Below the pieces are notes generated by a model. That model did not search any database. It was not told where the DNA came from and worked only from the letters and a program-made list of their open reading frames with translations. Shown here one piece after another: positions 28,197 to 37,089 of a stretch of 64,000 bases of DNA (positions are counted from its first letter, which is position 1; each line of letters begins with the position of its first letter). Source of the DNA: Bacteroides congonensis (GTDB taxonomy: Bacteria; Bacteroidota; Bacteroidia; Bacteroidales; Bacteroidaceae); NCBI RefSeq assembly GCF_900130125.1, contig NZ_FQXY01000011.1, positions 1,430,748 through 1,494,747 of the forward strand, written 5' to 3'. The translations under genes were made by a program, and so were the position numbers.

Positions 28197-31100
28197 ATGA
28201 AGAAATACATTTGCCTTTTATTACTTATACTGATAAACAACCTGCCGGGTGTAGCCGATACTACTTTCCGACTGAAAAAACTGCAAGTGGAATATGCGAC
28301 AACCCCGCTAGGGATTGATGTGGAGAAACCCCGTTTCAGTTGGCAGATGGAAGCGCTTACAGATGAAAGGGGATTGACACAAACAGCCCGCCAGATAATA
28401 GTGACTGATGAAGCTGGTACACAAGTATGGGATTCCCGAAAGATTGCCGACGATAAATCATTGAATATCGAATATGCCGGACTTCCCTTGAAAGCAACTA
28501 CACGCTATTTATGGACAGTTCGCGTATGGAACAACAAAAATGAGGAAACTTCCGCTTCTTCCTGGTTCGAAACCGGACTGATGAGTACCGACCGTACTTA
28601 TCAGGGATGGAGCGACGCCAAATGGATTGGAGGGGGAGAGGATGACAGGATGTTATACTCCCATTATCTTCCCGTTTTCAAGTTGAACTTTTCATTGCAG
28701 TTGGACAAGATTTCAAGAAGTACCCGTGCCGGATTCATCTATGGAGCCAATGACGAGCGTCTGATGGGGCAAAATAGGAATCTTTATCACTTGGAGAATA
28801 ATAAAGACGAATCGTATATAAAGATAGAGTTGGATATTGCTCCTTTGCTTTCCGGTAAGGAAGCCGTACTGAATGTATATAGGACTGGATATCACCCGAA
28901 TGATAAAAAAGAGGTTCCTTATAAAAGTTTCGCTGTTCCTCTGACAATCATCAATGAGGACAACAAATACGAACGTCATCATATAAGCCTTACTTCAGAA
29001 TTAGGTTTTACACGTTTTTATATAGATAATATCGACAAGGAAATAGGCTCGGTCAACTTGAATCCGTTAGGGCAGGGTGGTGATTTTATCGCTTTTCCGG
29101 TGGTCGGAGATATAGGTTATTCTGTCTCTGCCGGTCAATCCGCTTCCTTTTCAAAGGTAGAAATTGCGAATTTCAGAAGTCCCTCGAATGTGATAGCGGC
29201 AGTGCAGGTTGAAGATTACCGGATAGAAGGTGGTGCTTCCGGTACTCTTAAAACATTTACGCCAAAAGGTCATTCGGCTCCTATGCTCAGGACGGTCTTT
29301 GCCGCTTCAGATGCGAAAATAACTAAGGCGCGTTTATATGTAACATCACGTGGCATCTATGAAATTTATCTGAATGGCAGACGGATAGGGGATGATTACT
29401 TTAATCCCGGACTTACCCAATATAATAAGACTCATTTGTATCAGACGTTTGATGTCACAGAGCATATTCATTCTGGAAAGAACGCTCTCGGCGCTATATT
29501 GTCCGAAGGTTGGTGGAGTGGTGGAGCGACTTTTACAGGGGATAACTGGAATTTCTTCGGTGACTGCCAGTCTATCCTGGCAAAATTAGTTATCACTTAT
29601 GCGGACGGACAAGAAAAAGTGATTGTTTCCGACCCATCCACCTGGCAATGTTTCAACAGAGGGCCTGTGCTTTATGGCAGCTTCTTTCAAGGGGAAGTAT
29701 ACGATGCTTCGAGAGAGGTGGAAATAGAGGGATGGAGTACCCCCGCCTATAATGCATCCGGTTGGCATCCGGCCTGTGAAGTTACTTTGGACGGTCATAT
29801 TAGTACGGAAGGAAATCCGAATAAACCGAAAGTGGATGATTACTCTGATTTTGAACTTGTCGGGCAGTTTGGTCAGACGGTGAAGGCTATAAAAGAATTG
29901 ACTGCTCTGTCTGTGGAAGAAGTCCGTCCGGGTGTATTTGTTTATGATATGGGACAGAATATGGCAGGTGTGCCAAAAATCAACCTGTCCGGAATGAAGC
30001 CCGGAACGAAGATAAATTTGCGTTTTGCGGAAGTGAAATATCCCAATCTTCCGGAGTATGAAAGTAATATCGGCATGATAATGCTTGAGAATATCCGTGC
30101 AGCTATGGCACAGGATATTTATATAACGAAAGGTGGTGAAGAAACAATCCTTCCCCGGTTTACCTATCACGGTTATCGCTTTGTAGAAATTACCGGTATT
30201 GAAAAGGCATTGCCTGTGGATGCGGTGAAAGGTATAGTACTTAGTTCCATTCATGAGCTTTCTTCTCATTATGAGACATCCAATGCGAAAGTAAACAAAC
30301 TTTGGGAGAATATTACATGGTCTTCGTATGCCAATTTCATGTCTGTCCCTACGGATTGTCCGCAGAGGAATGAACGTTTGGGTTGGACAGGGGATATTTC
30401 CGTCTTTTCCCGAACTGCTACCTATTTGGCAGATGTCCCGCAATTTCTGAGAAGATATCTTCGATCTATGCGAGATGTGCAGCGCAAGGACGGACGTTTT
30501 CCTGATATCGCCCCTTTGGGTGGTGGATTTGGCGGAGTTCTGTGGGGAAGCGCCGGAATCACGGTACCTTGGGAATGTTACCAACAATATGGAGACAAAA
30601 CACTGTTGAATGAGCATTACGACTCAATGAAACGGTATATTTCCTACATCCTTAATGAAACAATCGACCCGAAGACGAATTTGCTTGTCCAATACAGGGC
30701 ATGGGGAGATTTAGGTGACTGGTTGGGGCTTGAGGACTCAAAGAATGATAAGTCACTCTTATGGGAAGCTTACTTCCTCTATGATTTGGAACTGATGAAT
30801 AAGATTGCAACTGTCTTGGGCAAAACCGCTGACGCTGAATGGTTTCAGAAACTTCATGCTGTTAGAAAAGCTTTCTTCAACAAAACCTATATACAACCTG
30901 GTACTTGCAAAACTGTCTTTTCCGCTTTTATTCCTGAAAAGCAAGGGACATTGGTGGATACACAAACATCCTATGTACTTCCATTGGTCTTTGGTATTGT
31001 TGAGGAAGATAACAAGCCGCAGTTCATTCATAATTTGATCGAAACAATTTCTTCTTATTCACTCATGACTGGTTTCATCGGAACTGCTTGGATTAGCAAA

Positions 31101-31805
31101 GCATTGTCGGACAATGGCTACAGTGATATGGCATACAGGCTGTTACAGCAAACCAGTTATCCTTCCTGGCTGTATTCGGTAGAGCAGGGAGCTACCACGA
31201 TATGGGAAAGATTGAACTCCTATACCCACGAAGATGGATTCGGAGGAAATAACCGCATGAACTCATTCAACCATTATTCTTTTGGGGCGGTCGGTGCATG
31301 GATGTACAATCGTTCTCTAGGAATAGAGCGGGATGAAAACTCCCCCGGATTCAAGCATTTTGTGTTGAGGCCGGAAGTAGATACGACTGGTGGCATGACT
31401 TACGCAAAGGGATATTATAATTCGATGTATGGGCGTATTGAAAGCAGTTGGAAAAAGGAAAACGATGTAGTTGCCTACCAATTCACAGTTCCTGCCAATA
31501 CGACTGCCCGGTTATATCTGCCGGCTGTTTCAGTAAAGAAGATAACCGAAGGGAATAAATCTTTAAAGAAGAGCAAAGGAGTGGAGTATGTCGACATGAA
31601 GGATGGAAAGGTGATATTGGAACTTTCGTCAGGTAGTTATTCTTTTGAGATTGGCATGCAGGATAAATTACTTTTTACCCCTGATGCAGATGAGTTATGG
31701 AACGGTGATATTGCAGAACAAGTAGTGGGGCAGGAATTACTGGGAGCCACTGTAACTTTTGGAGAGAAAAGAATGTTTTGGGTACGGGATGCACGTAATT
31801 CGTAA
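28197..31805 (+). CDS. GH78 alpha-L-rhamnosidase with a captured foreign C-terminus
   Basis: 1202 residues with an N-terminal signal peptide. The domain order is an Ig-like domain (about 22-125), an inserted beta-sandwich (about 150-335, LamG/DUF1080-like), the rhamnosidase N-terminal domain (about 355-500, FNPGLTQYNK, GWWSGG), a further beta-domain, then the six-hairpin barrel. Catalytic residues are the general acid Glu726 in CPQRNERLGWTGD and the general base Glu1004 in TTIWERLNSY, both present. It would release alpha-L-rhamnose. The natural end appears to be SGSYSFEI near residue 1152. The remaining ~50 residues match the middle of a DUF4143 ATPase domain, and the stop at 31803 lies inside that foreign piece. 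It starts a new transcription unit behind the phased repeat array. Confidence 0.9.
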   Translation: MKKYICLLLLILINNLPGVADTTFRLKKLQVEYATTPLGIDVEKPRFSWQMEALTDERGLTQTARQIIVTDEAGTQVWDSRKIADDKSLNIEYAGLPLKATTRYLWTVRVWNNKNEETSASSWFETGLMSTDRTYQGWSDAKWIGGGEDDRMLYSHYLPVFKLNFSLQLDKISRSTRAGFIYGANDERLMGQNRNLYHLENNKDESYIKIELDIAPLLSGKEAVLNVYRTGYHPNDKKEVPYKSFAVPLTIINEDNKYERHHISLTSELGFTRFYIDNIDKEIGSVNLNPLGQGGDFIAFPVVGDIGYSVSAGQSASFSKVEIANFRSPSNVIAAVQVEDYRIEGGASGTLKTFTPKGHSAPMLRTVFAASDAKITKARLYVTSRGIYEIYLNGRRIGDDYFNPGLTQYNKTHLYQTFDVTEHIHSGKNALGAILSEGWWSGGATFTGDNWNFFGDCQSILAKLVITYADGQEKVIVSDPSTWQCFNRGPVLYGSFFQGEVYDASREVEIEGWSTPAYNASGWHPACEVTLDGHISTEGNPNKPKVDDYSDFELVGQFGQTVKAIKELTALSVEEVRPGVFVYDMGQNMAGVPKINLSGMKPGTKINLRFAEVKYPNLPEYESNIGMIMLENIRAAMAQDIYITKGGEETILPRFTYHGYRFVEITGIEKALPVDAVKGIVLSSIHELSSHYETSNAKVNKLWENITWSSYANFMSVPTDCPQRNERLGWTGDISVFSRTATYLADVPQFLRRYLRSMRDVQRKDGRFPDIAPLGGGFGGVLWGSAGITVPWECYQQYGDKTLLNEHYDSMKRYISYILNETIDPKTNLLVQYRAWGDLGDWLGLEDSKNDKSLLWEAYFLYDLELMNKIATVLGKTADAEWFQKLHAVRKAFFNKTYIQPGTCKTVFSAFIPEKQGTLVDTQTSYVLPLVFGIVEEDNKPQFIHNLIETISSYSLMTGFIGTAWISKALSDNGYSDMAYRLLQQTSYPSWLYSVEQGATTIWERLNSYTHEDGFGGNNRMNSFNHYSFGAVGAWMYNRSLGIERDENSPGFKHFVLRPEVDTTGGMTYAKGYYNSMYGRIESSWKKENDVVAYQFTVPANTTARLYLPAVSVKKITEGNKSLKKSKGVEYVDMKDGKVILELSSGSYSFEIGMQDKLLFTPDADELWNGDIAEQVVGQELLGATVTFGEKRMFWVRDARNS

Positions 31806-32066
31806 GCGGAGGTTGATTTTGTTTATAGGTTTAACTCTCATTTATTGCCGATAGAAGTTAAGACCGGGGATAATTCAAAATTACGCTCTTTGCATCAGTT
31901 TATGAATGACTCGAAAGAGACTGTGGCTTTGCGTCTGTGGAATGGGATTTTATGCTCGGATGTAATCAAACTACCTGATGGCAAAAAATATACGTTGTAT
32001 AATATACCCTTTTATTACGCAGGACAATTGGAAACATTCTTGAAAAATAGGGTTTCGTTGCAATAG
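31653..32066 (+). pseudogene. Remnant of an AAA+/DUF4143 ATPase gene (C-terminal part)
   Basis: From about 31653 the frame encodes GMQDKLLFTPDADELWNGD, IAEQVVGQELLG and FWVRDARNS, then a TAA at 31803, then in the same frame AEVDFVYRFNSHLLPIEVKTG and KLRSLHQFM, ending at 32066. This continuous pattern (IAEQ.VGQELL, FWVR, AEVDFV, PIEVK.G) is the C-terminal half of the DUF4143 domain found behind an AAA ATPase in bacterial proteins of unknown function. The ATPase part is absent. One nonsense codon now splits the remnant: the first part is fused to the GH78 protein, and the second is untranslated or needs the TTG at 31845. It is dead as an ATPase. Confidence 0.8.
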
Positions 32067-32320
32067 AATGAAGAGTTAACTTAACGTAAAGGTGTAACTG
32101 AACCTATATAAATACGTTCTATTTTCAAGGAATTGTCGTTCATTTCTAATAGCCCTGTTACTGCCTGTCGGCTATTTCTGCTGTATAGTGAATTATTGAG
32201 TCTCTTGATTACGAATCGGATACATTATTCAATAGGTGTATAGAGGTTTCTGTTCGTATTTAAATATAGAAACATACATAAAATGGTCTATTAATATTGC
32301 TAATTGAATAAGATTTGAAC

Positions 32321-32881
32321 ATGATGAAAAAGTGTATTTTGCTATTCTTGTTTACATTGATGAACTGGTCGTTTTACGCACAAGAGTATCCGAAAGTTAT
32401 TATTCCGGGAGATTATCCTGACCCAAGTATTATACGCGACGGGGAGGATTATTATATGACTCATTCACCGTTCTATTATGCTCCCGGCTTTTTGATATGG
32501 CATTCCCGTGATTTGGTAAACTGGGAACCAATGTGCCGCGCCCTGACAGATTGGAAAGGTTCGGCTATGGCTCCTGATCTGGTAAAGTACAAGGGTAAGT
32601 TCTATATATATTATCCTGCTGCCGGAACTAATTGGGTGATTTGGGCAAATGATATTCAGGGGCCGTGGAGCAAGCCTGTTGATTTAAAGATTGGGGGGAT
32701 TGATCCGGGACATATTGCTGACGAAAACGGTAATCGTTATCTGTATGTCAATGAAGGTGAAGTGATTCGTCTGACCGATGACGGATTGGCTACTATCGGA
32801 GAAAAAAAGCGGTTTATACCGGTTGGGAATATCCCCAAAAATGGAATACAGAATGTATGTGCCTGGAATCTCCGAAGTTAA
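32321..32881 (+). CDS. GH43 enzyme, N-terminal fragment (frameshifted)
   Basis: Starts at ATG 32321 with signal peptide MMKKCILLFLFTLMNWSFYAQ. It encodes the first blades of a GH43 five-bladed propeller: IPGDYPDPSIIRDG with the catalytic base Asp, then GSAMAPDLVKY and GGIDPGH. The frame runs off near the CCCCAAAAA run at 32833-32841 and ends at 32881. The continuation with the catalytic Glu (CLESPKL) is in the -1 frame and is annotated as the next entry. Restoring one A to the A5 run would rejoin them. As it stands this is a ~187-residue inactive fragment. About 250 bases upstream (32067-32320) hold no clear gene. Confidence 0.8.
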   Translation: MMKKCILLFLFTLMNWSFYAQEYPKVIIPGDYPDPSIIRDGEDYYMTHSPFYYAPGFLIWHSRDLVNWEPMCRALTDWKGSAMAPDLVKYKGKFYIYYPAAGTNWVIWANDIQGPWSKPVDLKIGGIDPGHIADENGNRYLYVNEGEVIRLTDDGLATIGEKKRFIPVGNIPKNGIQNVCAWNLRS

Positions 32882-34815
32882 ATTACAGAGATGGTTATTA
32901 TTATATGACTTCCGCCCAAGGCGGGACTGCCGGACCTGCTACAAGCCACATGGTTGTTGCTGCCCGTTCTAAAAGTCCGCTCGGACCGTGGGAGAATTCT
33001 CCATACAATCCTATTGTACATACTTATAGTTCACGTGATAACTGGTGGTCGAAAGGGCATGGTACACTAATAGATGACATAAATGGAAATTGGTGGATTG
33101 TGTATCATGCTTATGCGAAAGGTTATCATACCCTAGGACGTCAGACTTTAATAGAACCTATTGAATGGACAACGGATGGCTGGTACCGTACCAAAACTAC
33201 TGCTACTCCGATTAGGTCGGATAAACAAATCAAGCATGGAATAGAGTTGTCTGATGACTTTAGCGAAGCAAGTTTAGGACTCCAATGGACTTTCTGGAAA
33301 GAATATGCCCCGAAATCTTTGACTTTAGATAATGGCACCCTTTGGATAAAGGCTAAGGGAAGTACTCCTGCTAACGGACGCCTGCTTCTGACAACTGCCG
33401 AAGATAAGAATTATGAAACCCAAGTAGAGATAAATACCGGCAACGGGAATACAGCCGGACTTATCTTATTTTATAATGAAAAGGCATATGCGGGTGTTGT
33501 TTCTGACGGAAAGAAGTTTATTGTATATCAGAATACAAACAAGCAACTGGAATTACCTAATGAGTTGGGTAAACGTTTTATTGCTAAAATCCATAATCAG
33601 GGTAACAATCTGCGTATAATGGTGAGCAAAGATAGTAAGGAGTGGATTACCCTTGCGGAAAAAGTTGATGTGTCACAAATGCACCACAATAATTATCATG
33701 GCTTCTATGCCTTGCGTATAGGATTGTTGTCTGCCGGAAAGGGAGCTGCCGGATTTAAACAGTTCCGATATAAGAATGCCATTCCACGGGAAAAAGACAT
33801 GAGTGCTTATCTCATGGTATTCCACAAGGACGAGACGCATGGGCTTTATATGGCTATCAGTCGTGACGGTTATACATTTACGGCATTGAATGATGCAGAG
33901 CCGGTTATTGCCGGAGATACGATTGCTTGTCAGAGAGGTATTCGTGATCCGCATATTTATCGTGGACCGGATGGCGCTTTTTATTTGGCAATGACAGACT
34001 TGCACGTATTTGCAAAACGTGACGGTTATCGGGAGACTGAATGGGAACGTGATGGGAAAATGTATGGTTGGGGAAATAACCGTGGACTCGTGTTGATGAA
34101 ATCATGGGATTTGGTTAACTGGAAACGTGCGAATATCCGTTTTAATAAGTTAACGGCAGGATTGAGTGAAATAGGTTGTGCATGGGCTCCGGAAGTAACA
34201 TATAATGAAAAGCAAGGAAAACTGATGATTTATTACACGATGCGTTTTAGAAATGAAGCGAACAAACTGTATTATGTATATGTAAATGATGACTTTGATA
34301 CCATTGAAAGTTTGCCGCAGATTTTGTTTGAATATCCTAATGAGGATGTTTCTGCTATTGATGGAGACATTACGAAAGTGGGGGATAAATATCACTTGTT
34401 CTATGTCGCCCACGATGGGACGGCAGGAATCAAGCAAGCAGTTTCGAATCGTGTGAATAGGGATTATGAGTATGACCCGCGCTGGTATGATTTTGAGCCT
34501 AAAGCTTGTGAGGCTCCTACTGTATGGAAGCGCATCGGTGAAGATAAATGGGTATTGATGTATGATGTATATAGTGTGACCCCTCACAATTTCGGTTTTA
34601 TTGAAACATCGGACTTTGTGAACTTTAAAAACTTGGGACGTTTCAATGAAGGAGTAATGAAAACTACTAATTATAGTGCTCCCAAACATGGTGCAGTCAT
34701 CCATCTGACTGCTGAAGAAGCTGATAAACTCGAGAAATATTGGCAGAAGAATAAAAGGAAATTTGTACCTATGACATCTGTCGAAGTTGCACAAAACAAC
34801 AGGAACGGCGAATGA
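32857..34815 (+). CDS. GH43 enzyme, C-terminal part with second GH43 domain (frameshifted)
   Basis: The -1-frame continuation of the fragment above. An ATG at 32857 exists but lies inside the catalytic domain, so independent translation would give a truncated protein without signal peptide. It holds the rest of GH43 domain 1 (catalytic Glu in CLESPKL, then SAQGGTAGPATSHMV, WWSKGHGTL), a beta-sandwich (about 125-310; DDFSEASLGLQW), and a second GH43-like propeller (about 320-620; RGIRDPHIYRGPDG with Asp, WAPEVTYNEKQ with Glu, AIDGDITKVGDKYHLFY), similar to GH43_34. The full ancestral protein was about 830 residues with two propellers, probably an arabinofuranosidase, xylosidase or galactosidase. 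It is either a pseudogene, a phase-variable gene or a sequencing error. Confidence 0.82.
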   Translation: MCLESPKLNYRDGYYYMTSAQGGTAGPATSHMVVAARSKSPLGPWENSPYNPIVHTYSSRDNWWSKGHGTLIDDINGNWWIVYHAYAKGYHTLGRQTLIEPIEWTTDGWYRTKTTATPIRSDKQIKHGIELSDDFSEASLGLQWTFWKEYAPKSLTLDNGTLWIKAKGSTPANGRLLLTTAEDKNYETQVEINTGNGNTAGLILFYNEKAYAGVVSDGKKFIVYQNTNKQLELPNELGKRFIAKIHNQGNNLRIMVSKDSKEWITLAEKVDVSQMHHNNYHGFYALRIGLLSAGKGAAGFKQFRYKNAIPREKDMSAYLMVFHKDETHGLYMAISRDGYTFTALNDAEPVIAGDTIACQRGIRDPHIYRGPDGAFYLAMTDLHVFAKRDGYRETEWERDGKMYGWGNNRGLVLMKSWDLVNWKRANIRFNKLTAGLSEIGCAWAPEVTYNEKQGKLMIYYTMRFRNEANKLYYVYVNDDFDTIESLPQILFEYPNEDVSAIDGDITKVGDKYHLFYVAHDGTAGIKQAVSNRVNRDYEYDPRWYDFEPKACEAPTVWKRIGEDKWVLMYDVYSVTPHNFGFIETSDFVNFKNLGRFNEGVMKTTNYSAPKHGAVIHLTAEEADKLEKYWQKNKRKFVPMTSVEVAQNNRNGE

Positions 34816-34834
34816 TGGAGCATTCCGTTAGTAG

Positions 34835-34878
34835 GAAAGCAGTCTTTCACCTTTCTGAAAAGACTGCTTTCTGTTTTT
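34835..34878. terminator. Terminator between converging GH43 and uxuA genes
   Basis: GAAAGCAGTCTTTC (34835-34848) pairs with GAAAAGACTGCTTTC (34857-34871) and is followed by CTGTTTTTAT. It can serve the plus-strand GH43 gene; A-rich bases upstream are less convincing for the minus strand. Confidence 0.75.
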
Positions 34879-34926
34879 ATAGCCGAGGATTTCCTTAATG
34901 CATAACGAATACTCGGACTTTTTTAT

Positions 34927-36114
34927 TTATAGTTTTATCTGTCGTCCTTTCTCATCATCCACCACAGCCATCATCCCTTCCACTTGTGCCAGAGCCAACA
35001 TACGCCCGTGGAAAGAATATCCCGGATTATATCCTTTATCTTCGTCTCCAAGCATCATCCGTCCATGGTCTACACGCATGGGCAGTCCCGGATTTTCCTT
35101 TTCAAAGATACGGATAAGGTCAATCAAATGTCCCCGTCCTGTGAGATGGGAACTTTCAATGAAGTTTCCGCCCGGCATGGCAGCCGTGCTACGCAGATGT
35201 ACAAAGTGTGTGCGTCTGGCAAATTTCTTTGCCAGTTCACGGGTATCGTTATGTTCACCTGCACTCAAAGAACCTGCACAGAAAGTCAGTCCGTTATGTG
35301 GATTATCTACGGCATTCAGGAACCATTCAATATCACTTTCATTGGTGACAATGCGTGGTAATCCCAGGACTTGGAATGGCGGGTCGTCAGGATGTACGCA
35401 CATATTAACTCCATATTCTTCGCATACGGGCATGATTGCAGATAAGAAATAACGCATATTTTCACGCAAAGCATCCCGGTCTATATCTTTGTACAGAGCA
35501 AGTAACCGCTTGAAGATGGCAACCGGATTTTTATCCCCTTCTTTGATATTACCGTTGACAAAACCTTGAGTCTTGACAATGATGGTATCAATCAGTGCGT
35601 CTTTCTCTGCATCTGTGATTACCTTATCCAACTCGGCAACTTTCTGAAGTTCTTCTTCGGTATAATCTTTTTCTGCTCCTTCACGTTCCAGGATTCGGAT
35701 ATCGAAATAAGCAAAACGGATACGGTCGTAATAAAGTGAACTGGTTCCGTCCGGCCAGGGGTGTTGCAAGTCTGTACGTATCCAGTCGATAACGGGCATG
35801 AAGTTGTAACACACTGTCCTTATGCCGCATTTACCCAAATTGGCAAGGCTTACTTTGTAGTTTTCAATCAACTGTTCACGTTCCGCTCCTGCGTATTTGA
35901 TTGCTTCGCATACAGGAAGACTTTCCACTACCGACCAACGCAAGCCGTATGATTCGATGTATGATTTCAAATCATTAATAGCTTCCATTGTCCATATTTC
36001 ACCGTTCGGTACATCATGCAGGGCAGTGACAATCCCTTCTACCCCTATCTGTCGGAGCATCGGCAGGGTTATCTTGTCCTTTTTGCCGAACCATCTCCAT
36101 GTCTTTTCCATCAT
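34927..36114 (-). CDS. uxuA: Mannonate dehydratase
   Basis: 395 residues from ATG 36114 (ATG 36111 also possible), the usual length for UxuA. Recognisable motifs are WRWFGKKDKITLPMLRQIGVEGIVTALHD at the start (given here only as a start landmark), CVHPDDPP around residue 235, FCAGSLSAG, FVHLRST and MRVDHGRMMLGD near the C-terminus, which supply metal and substrate ligands. The cytoplasmic enzyme converts D-mannonate to 2-keto-3-deoxygluconate, the last step before the KDG branch of D-glucuronate catabolism. It follows the SDR gene by 40 bases in one operon, divergent from an AraC regulator. Its presence links the region to uronic-acid-containing glycans. Confidence 0.96.
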   Translation of the reverse strand: MMEKTWRWFGKKDKITLPMLRQIGVEGIVTALHDVPNGEIWTMEAINDLKSYIESYGLRWSVVESLPVCEAIKYAGAEREQLIENYKVSLANLGKCGIRTVCYNFMPVIDWIRTDLQHPWPDGTSSLYYDRIRFAYFDIRILEREGAEKDYTEEELQKVAELDKVITDAEKDALIDTIIVKTQGFVNGNIKEGDKNPVAIFKRLLALYKDIDRDALRENMRYFLSAIMPVCEEYGVNMCVHPDDPPFQVLGLPRIVTNESDIEWFLNAVDNPHNGLTFCAGSLSAGEHNDTRELAKKFARRTHFVHLRSTAAMPGGNFIESSHLTGRGHLIDLIRIFEKENPGLPMRVDHGRMMLGDEDKGYNPGYSFHGRMLALAQVEGMMAVVDDEKGRQIKL

Positions 36115-36154
36115 AGTCTTTTTCTTCTCTTTATTACAGGCTATTATTTATTAC

Positions 36155-36970
36155 TTAAACTCCGCTGAATGCACTGAAACCACCATCGATAGGCAGCATT
36201 GCTCCGGTTACGAAACTGGCAGCTTCACTACACAGGAAATGCACCGCACCATTCAACTCTTTAATGTCGCCGAAACGTTTCATCGGAGTTTTAGCCAATA
36301 CTTTCTTGCTTCTGTCTGTCAATGAGCCATCAGGGTTGATGAGTACACGACGGTTTTGGTCGCCGATAAAGAAGCCCGGTGCGATAGCGTTTACACGGAT
36401 ACCATCACCGTATTTCAGTGCCATTTCGCTTGCCAGCCATTGAGTGAAATTGGCTACGGCAGTTTTGGCAGCCGAATATCCTGGTACACGGGTGATAGCA
36501 CTGTATGCTGCCATTGAGGATACATTAATGATACATCCTTTACCCTGCTTAGCCATTACCTTGCCAAATATCATAGACGGATATACTGTTCCGTTCATAT
36601 TCAGATTAGTTACTTTCTCCCAACAGGAGATATCCATGTCATAAAAATGTTGTTCCGGTTCAAGAGTGGCTCCCGGCATATTGCCACCGGCAATATTCAG
36701 CAGAATATCAATCCGTCCCCATTTGGCTACGATTTCTTCGGCTACTTTTTCCAAGCTAGAGATGTCAAGGACATTGCCGATGATACCGATTACATCGTCA
36801 CCATATTGTTTGAGTTCAGCTACACGGTTGTCCAGTTGCTCCTGACGAATGTCAATAGCTACTACTTTTGCTCCCTGCTGTACAAAGTGTTGGGCGATAT
36901 TTCCACCCAGTACACCACCTGCTCCGGTAATAACAGCGACTTTACCGGCAATACTAAATAATTCGTTCAT
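36155..36970 (-). CDS. SDR-family oxidoreductase, probable D-mannonate/fructuronate oxidoreductase
   Basis: The ATG at 36970 gives 271 residues; the longer upstream reading lacks a good start. It is a classical short-chain dehydrogenase: Rossmann nucleotide motif TGAGGVLGGNIA near residue 16, NIAGG (NAG-like) near 95, catalytic Ser in NVSSMAAYS, and YSAAK (Tyr and Lys) near 170. The C-terminal GGFSAF segment is typical. In many bacteria an SDR of this kind replaces the unrelated UxuB and interconverts fructuronate and mannonate with NAD(H). Placement directly upstream of uxuA in the same operon supports this. Gluconate 5-dehydrogenase-like activity is the alternative. Confidence 0.87.
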   Translation of the reverse strand: MNELFSIAGKVAVITGAGGVLGGNIAQHFVQQGAKVVAIDIRQEQLDNRVAELKQYGDDVIGIIGNVLDISSLEKVAEEIVAKWGRIDILLNIAGGNMPGATLEPEQHFYDMDISCWEKVTNLNMNGTVYPSMIFGKVMAKQGKGCIINVSSMAAYSAITRVPGYSAAKTAVANFTQWLASEMALKYGDGIRVNAIAPGFFIGDQNRRVLINPDGSLTDRSKKVLAKTPMKRFGDIKELNGAVHFLCSEAASFVTGAMLPIDGGFSAFSGV

Positions 36971-37000
36971 GGTTCTATCAAATGTTTTTATGAATTGATG

Positions 37001-37067
37001 CAAAAATAGCGGGTTTTTACACATGCTATGATGCGTATATTTGCAAGATATTTACTTATCTTTGCAA
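37001..37067. promoter_or_regulatory. Divergent promoter region uronate operon / AraC regulator
   Basis: Minus strand: a TATTTTTG -7 box at 37008-37001 for the SDR-uxuA operon. Plus strand: TATATTTG (37036-37043) and TATCTTTG (37057-37064) are both -7-like, ahead of ATG 37090. Two TTGCAA palindromes at 37041-37046 and 37062-37067 are 21 bases apart, a plausible AraC half-site arrangement. Confidence 0.5.
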
Positions 37068-37089
37068 AAGTGGTTTAGAAAGAAGATTT

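Noticed and set aside
29586-30617. 343-codon open frame on the minus strand within GH78
   Set aside because: It lies wholly opposite a strongly supported GH78 domain, its translation is rich in Ser/Arg/His/Phe without domain motifs, and it is a codon-bias shadow.
31845-32066. Independent small gene of 73 residues
   Set aside because: It begins with TTG inside a DUF4143 remnant, is in frame with the upstream GH78 reading, and lacks its own start signals; it is better described as decayed sequence.
32837-32860. Programmed -1 ribosomal frameshift in the GH43 gene
   Set aside because: In the zero frame the codons are CCC AAA AAT, which does not form an X XXY YYZ slippery site, and GH43 enzymes are not known to use frameshifting.
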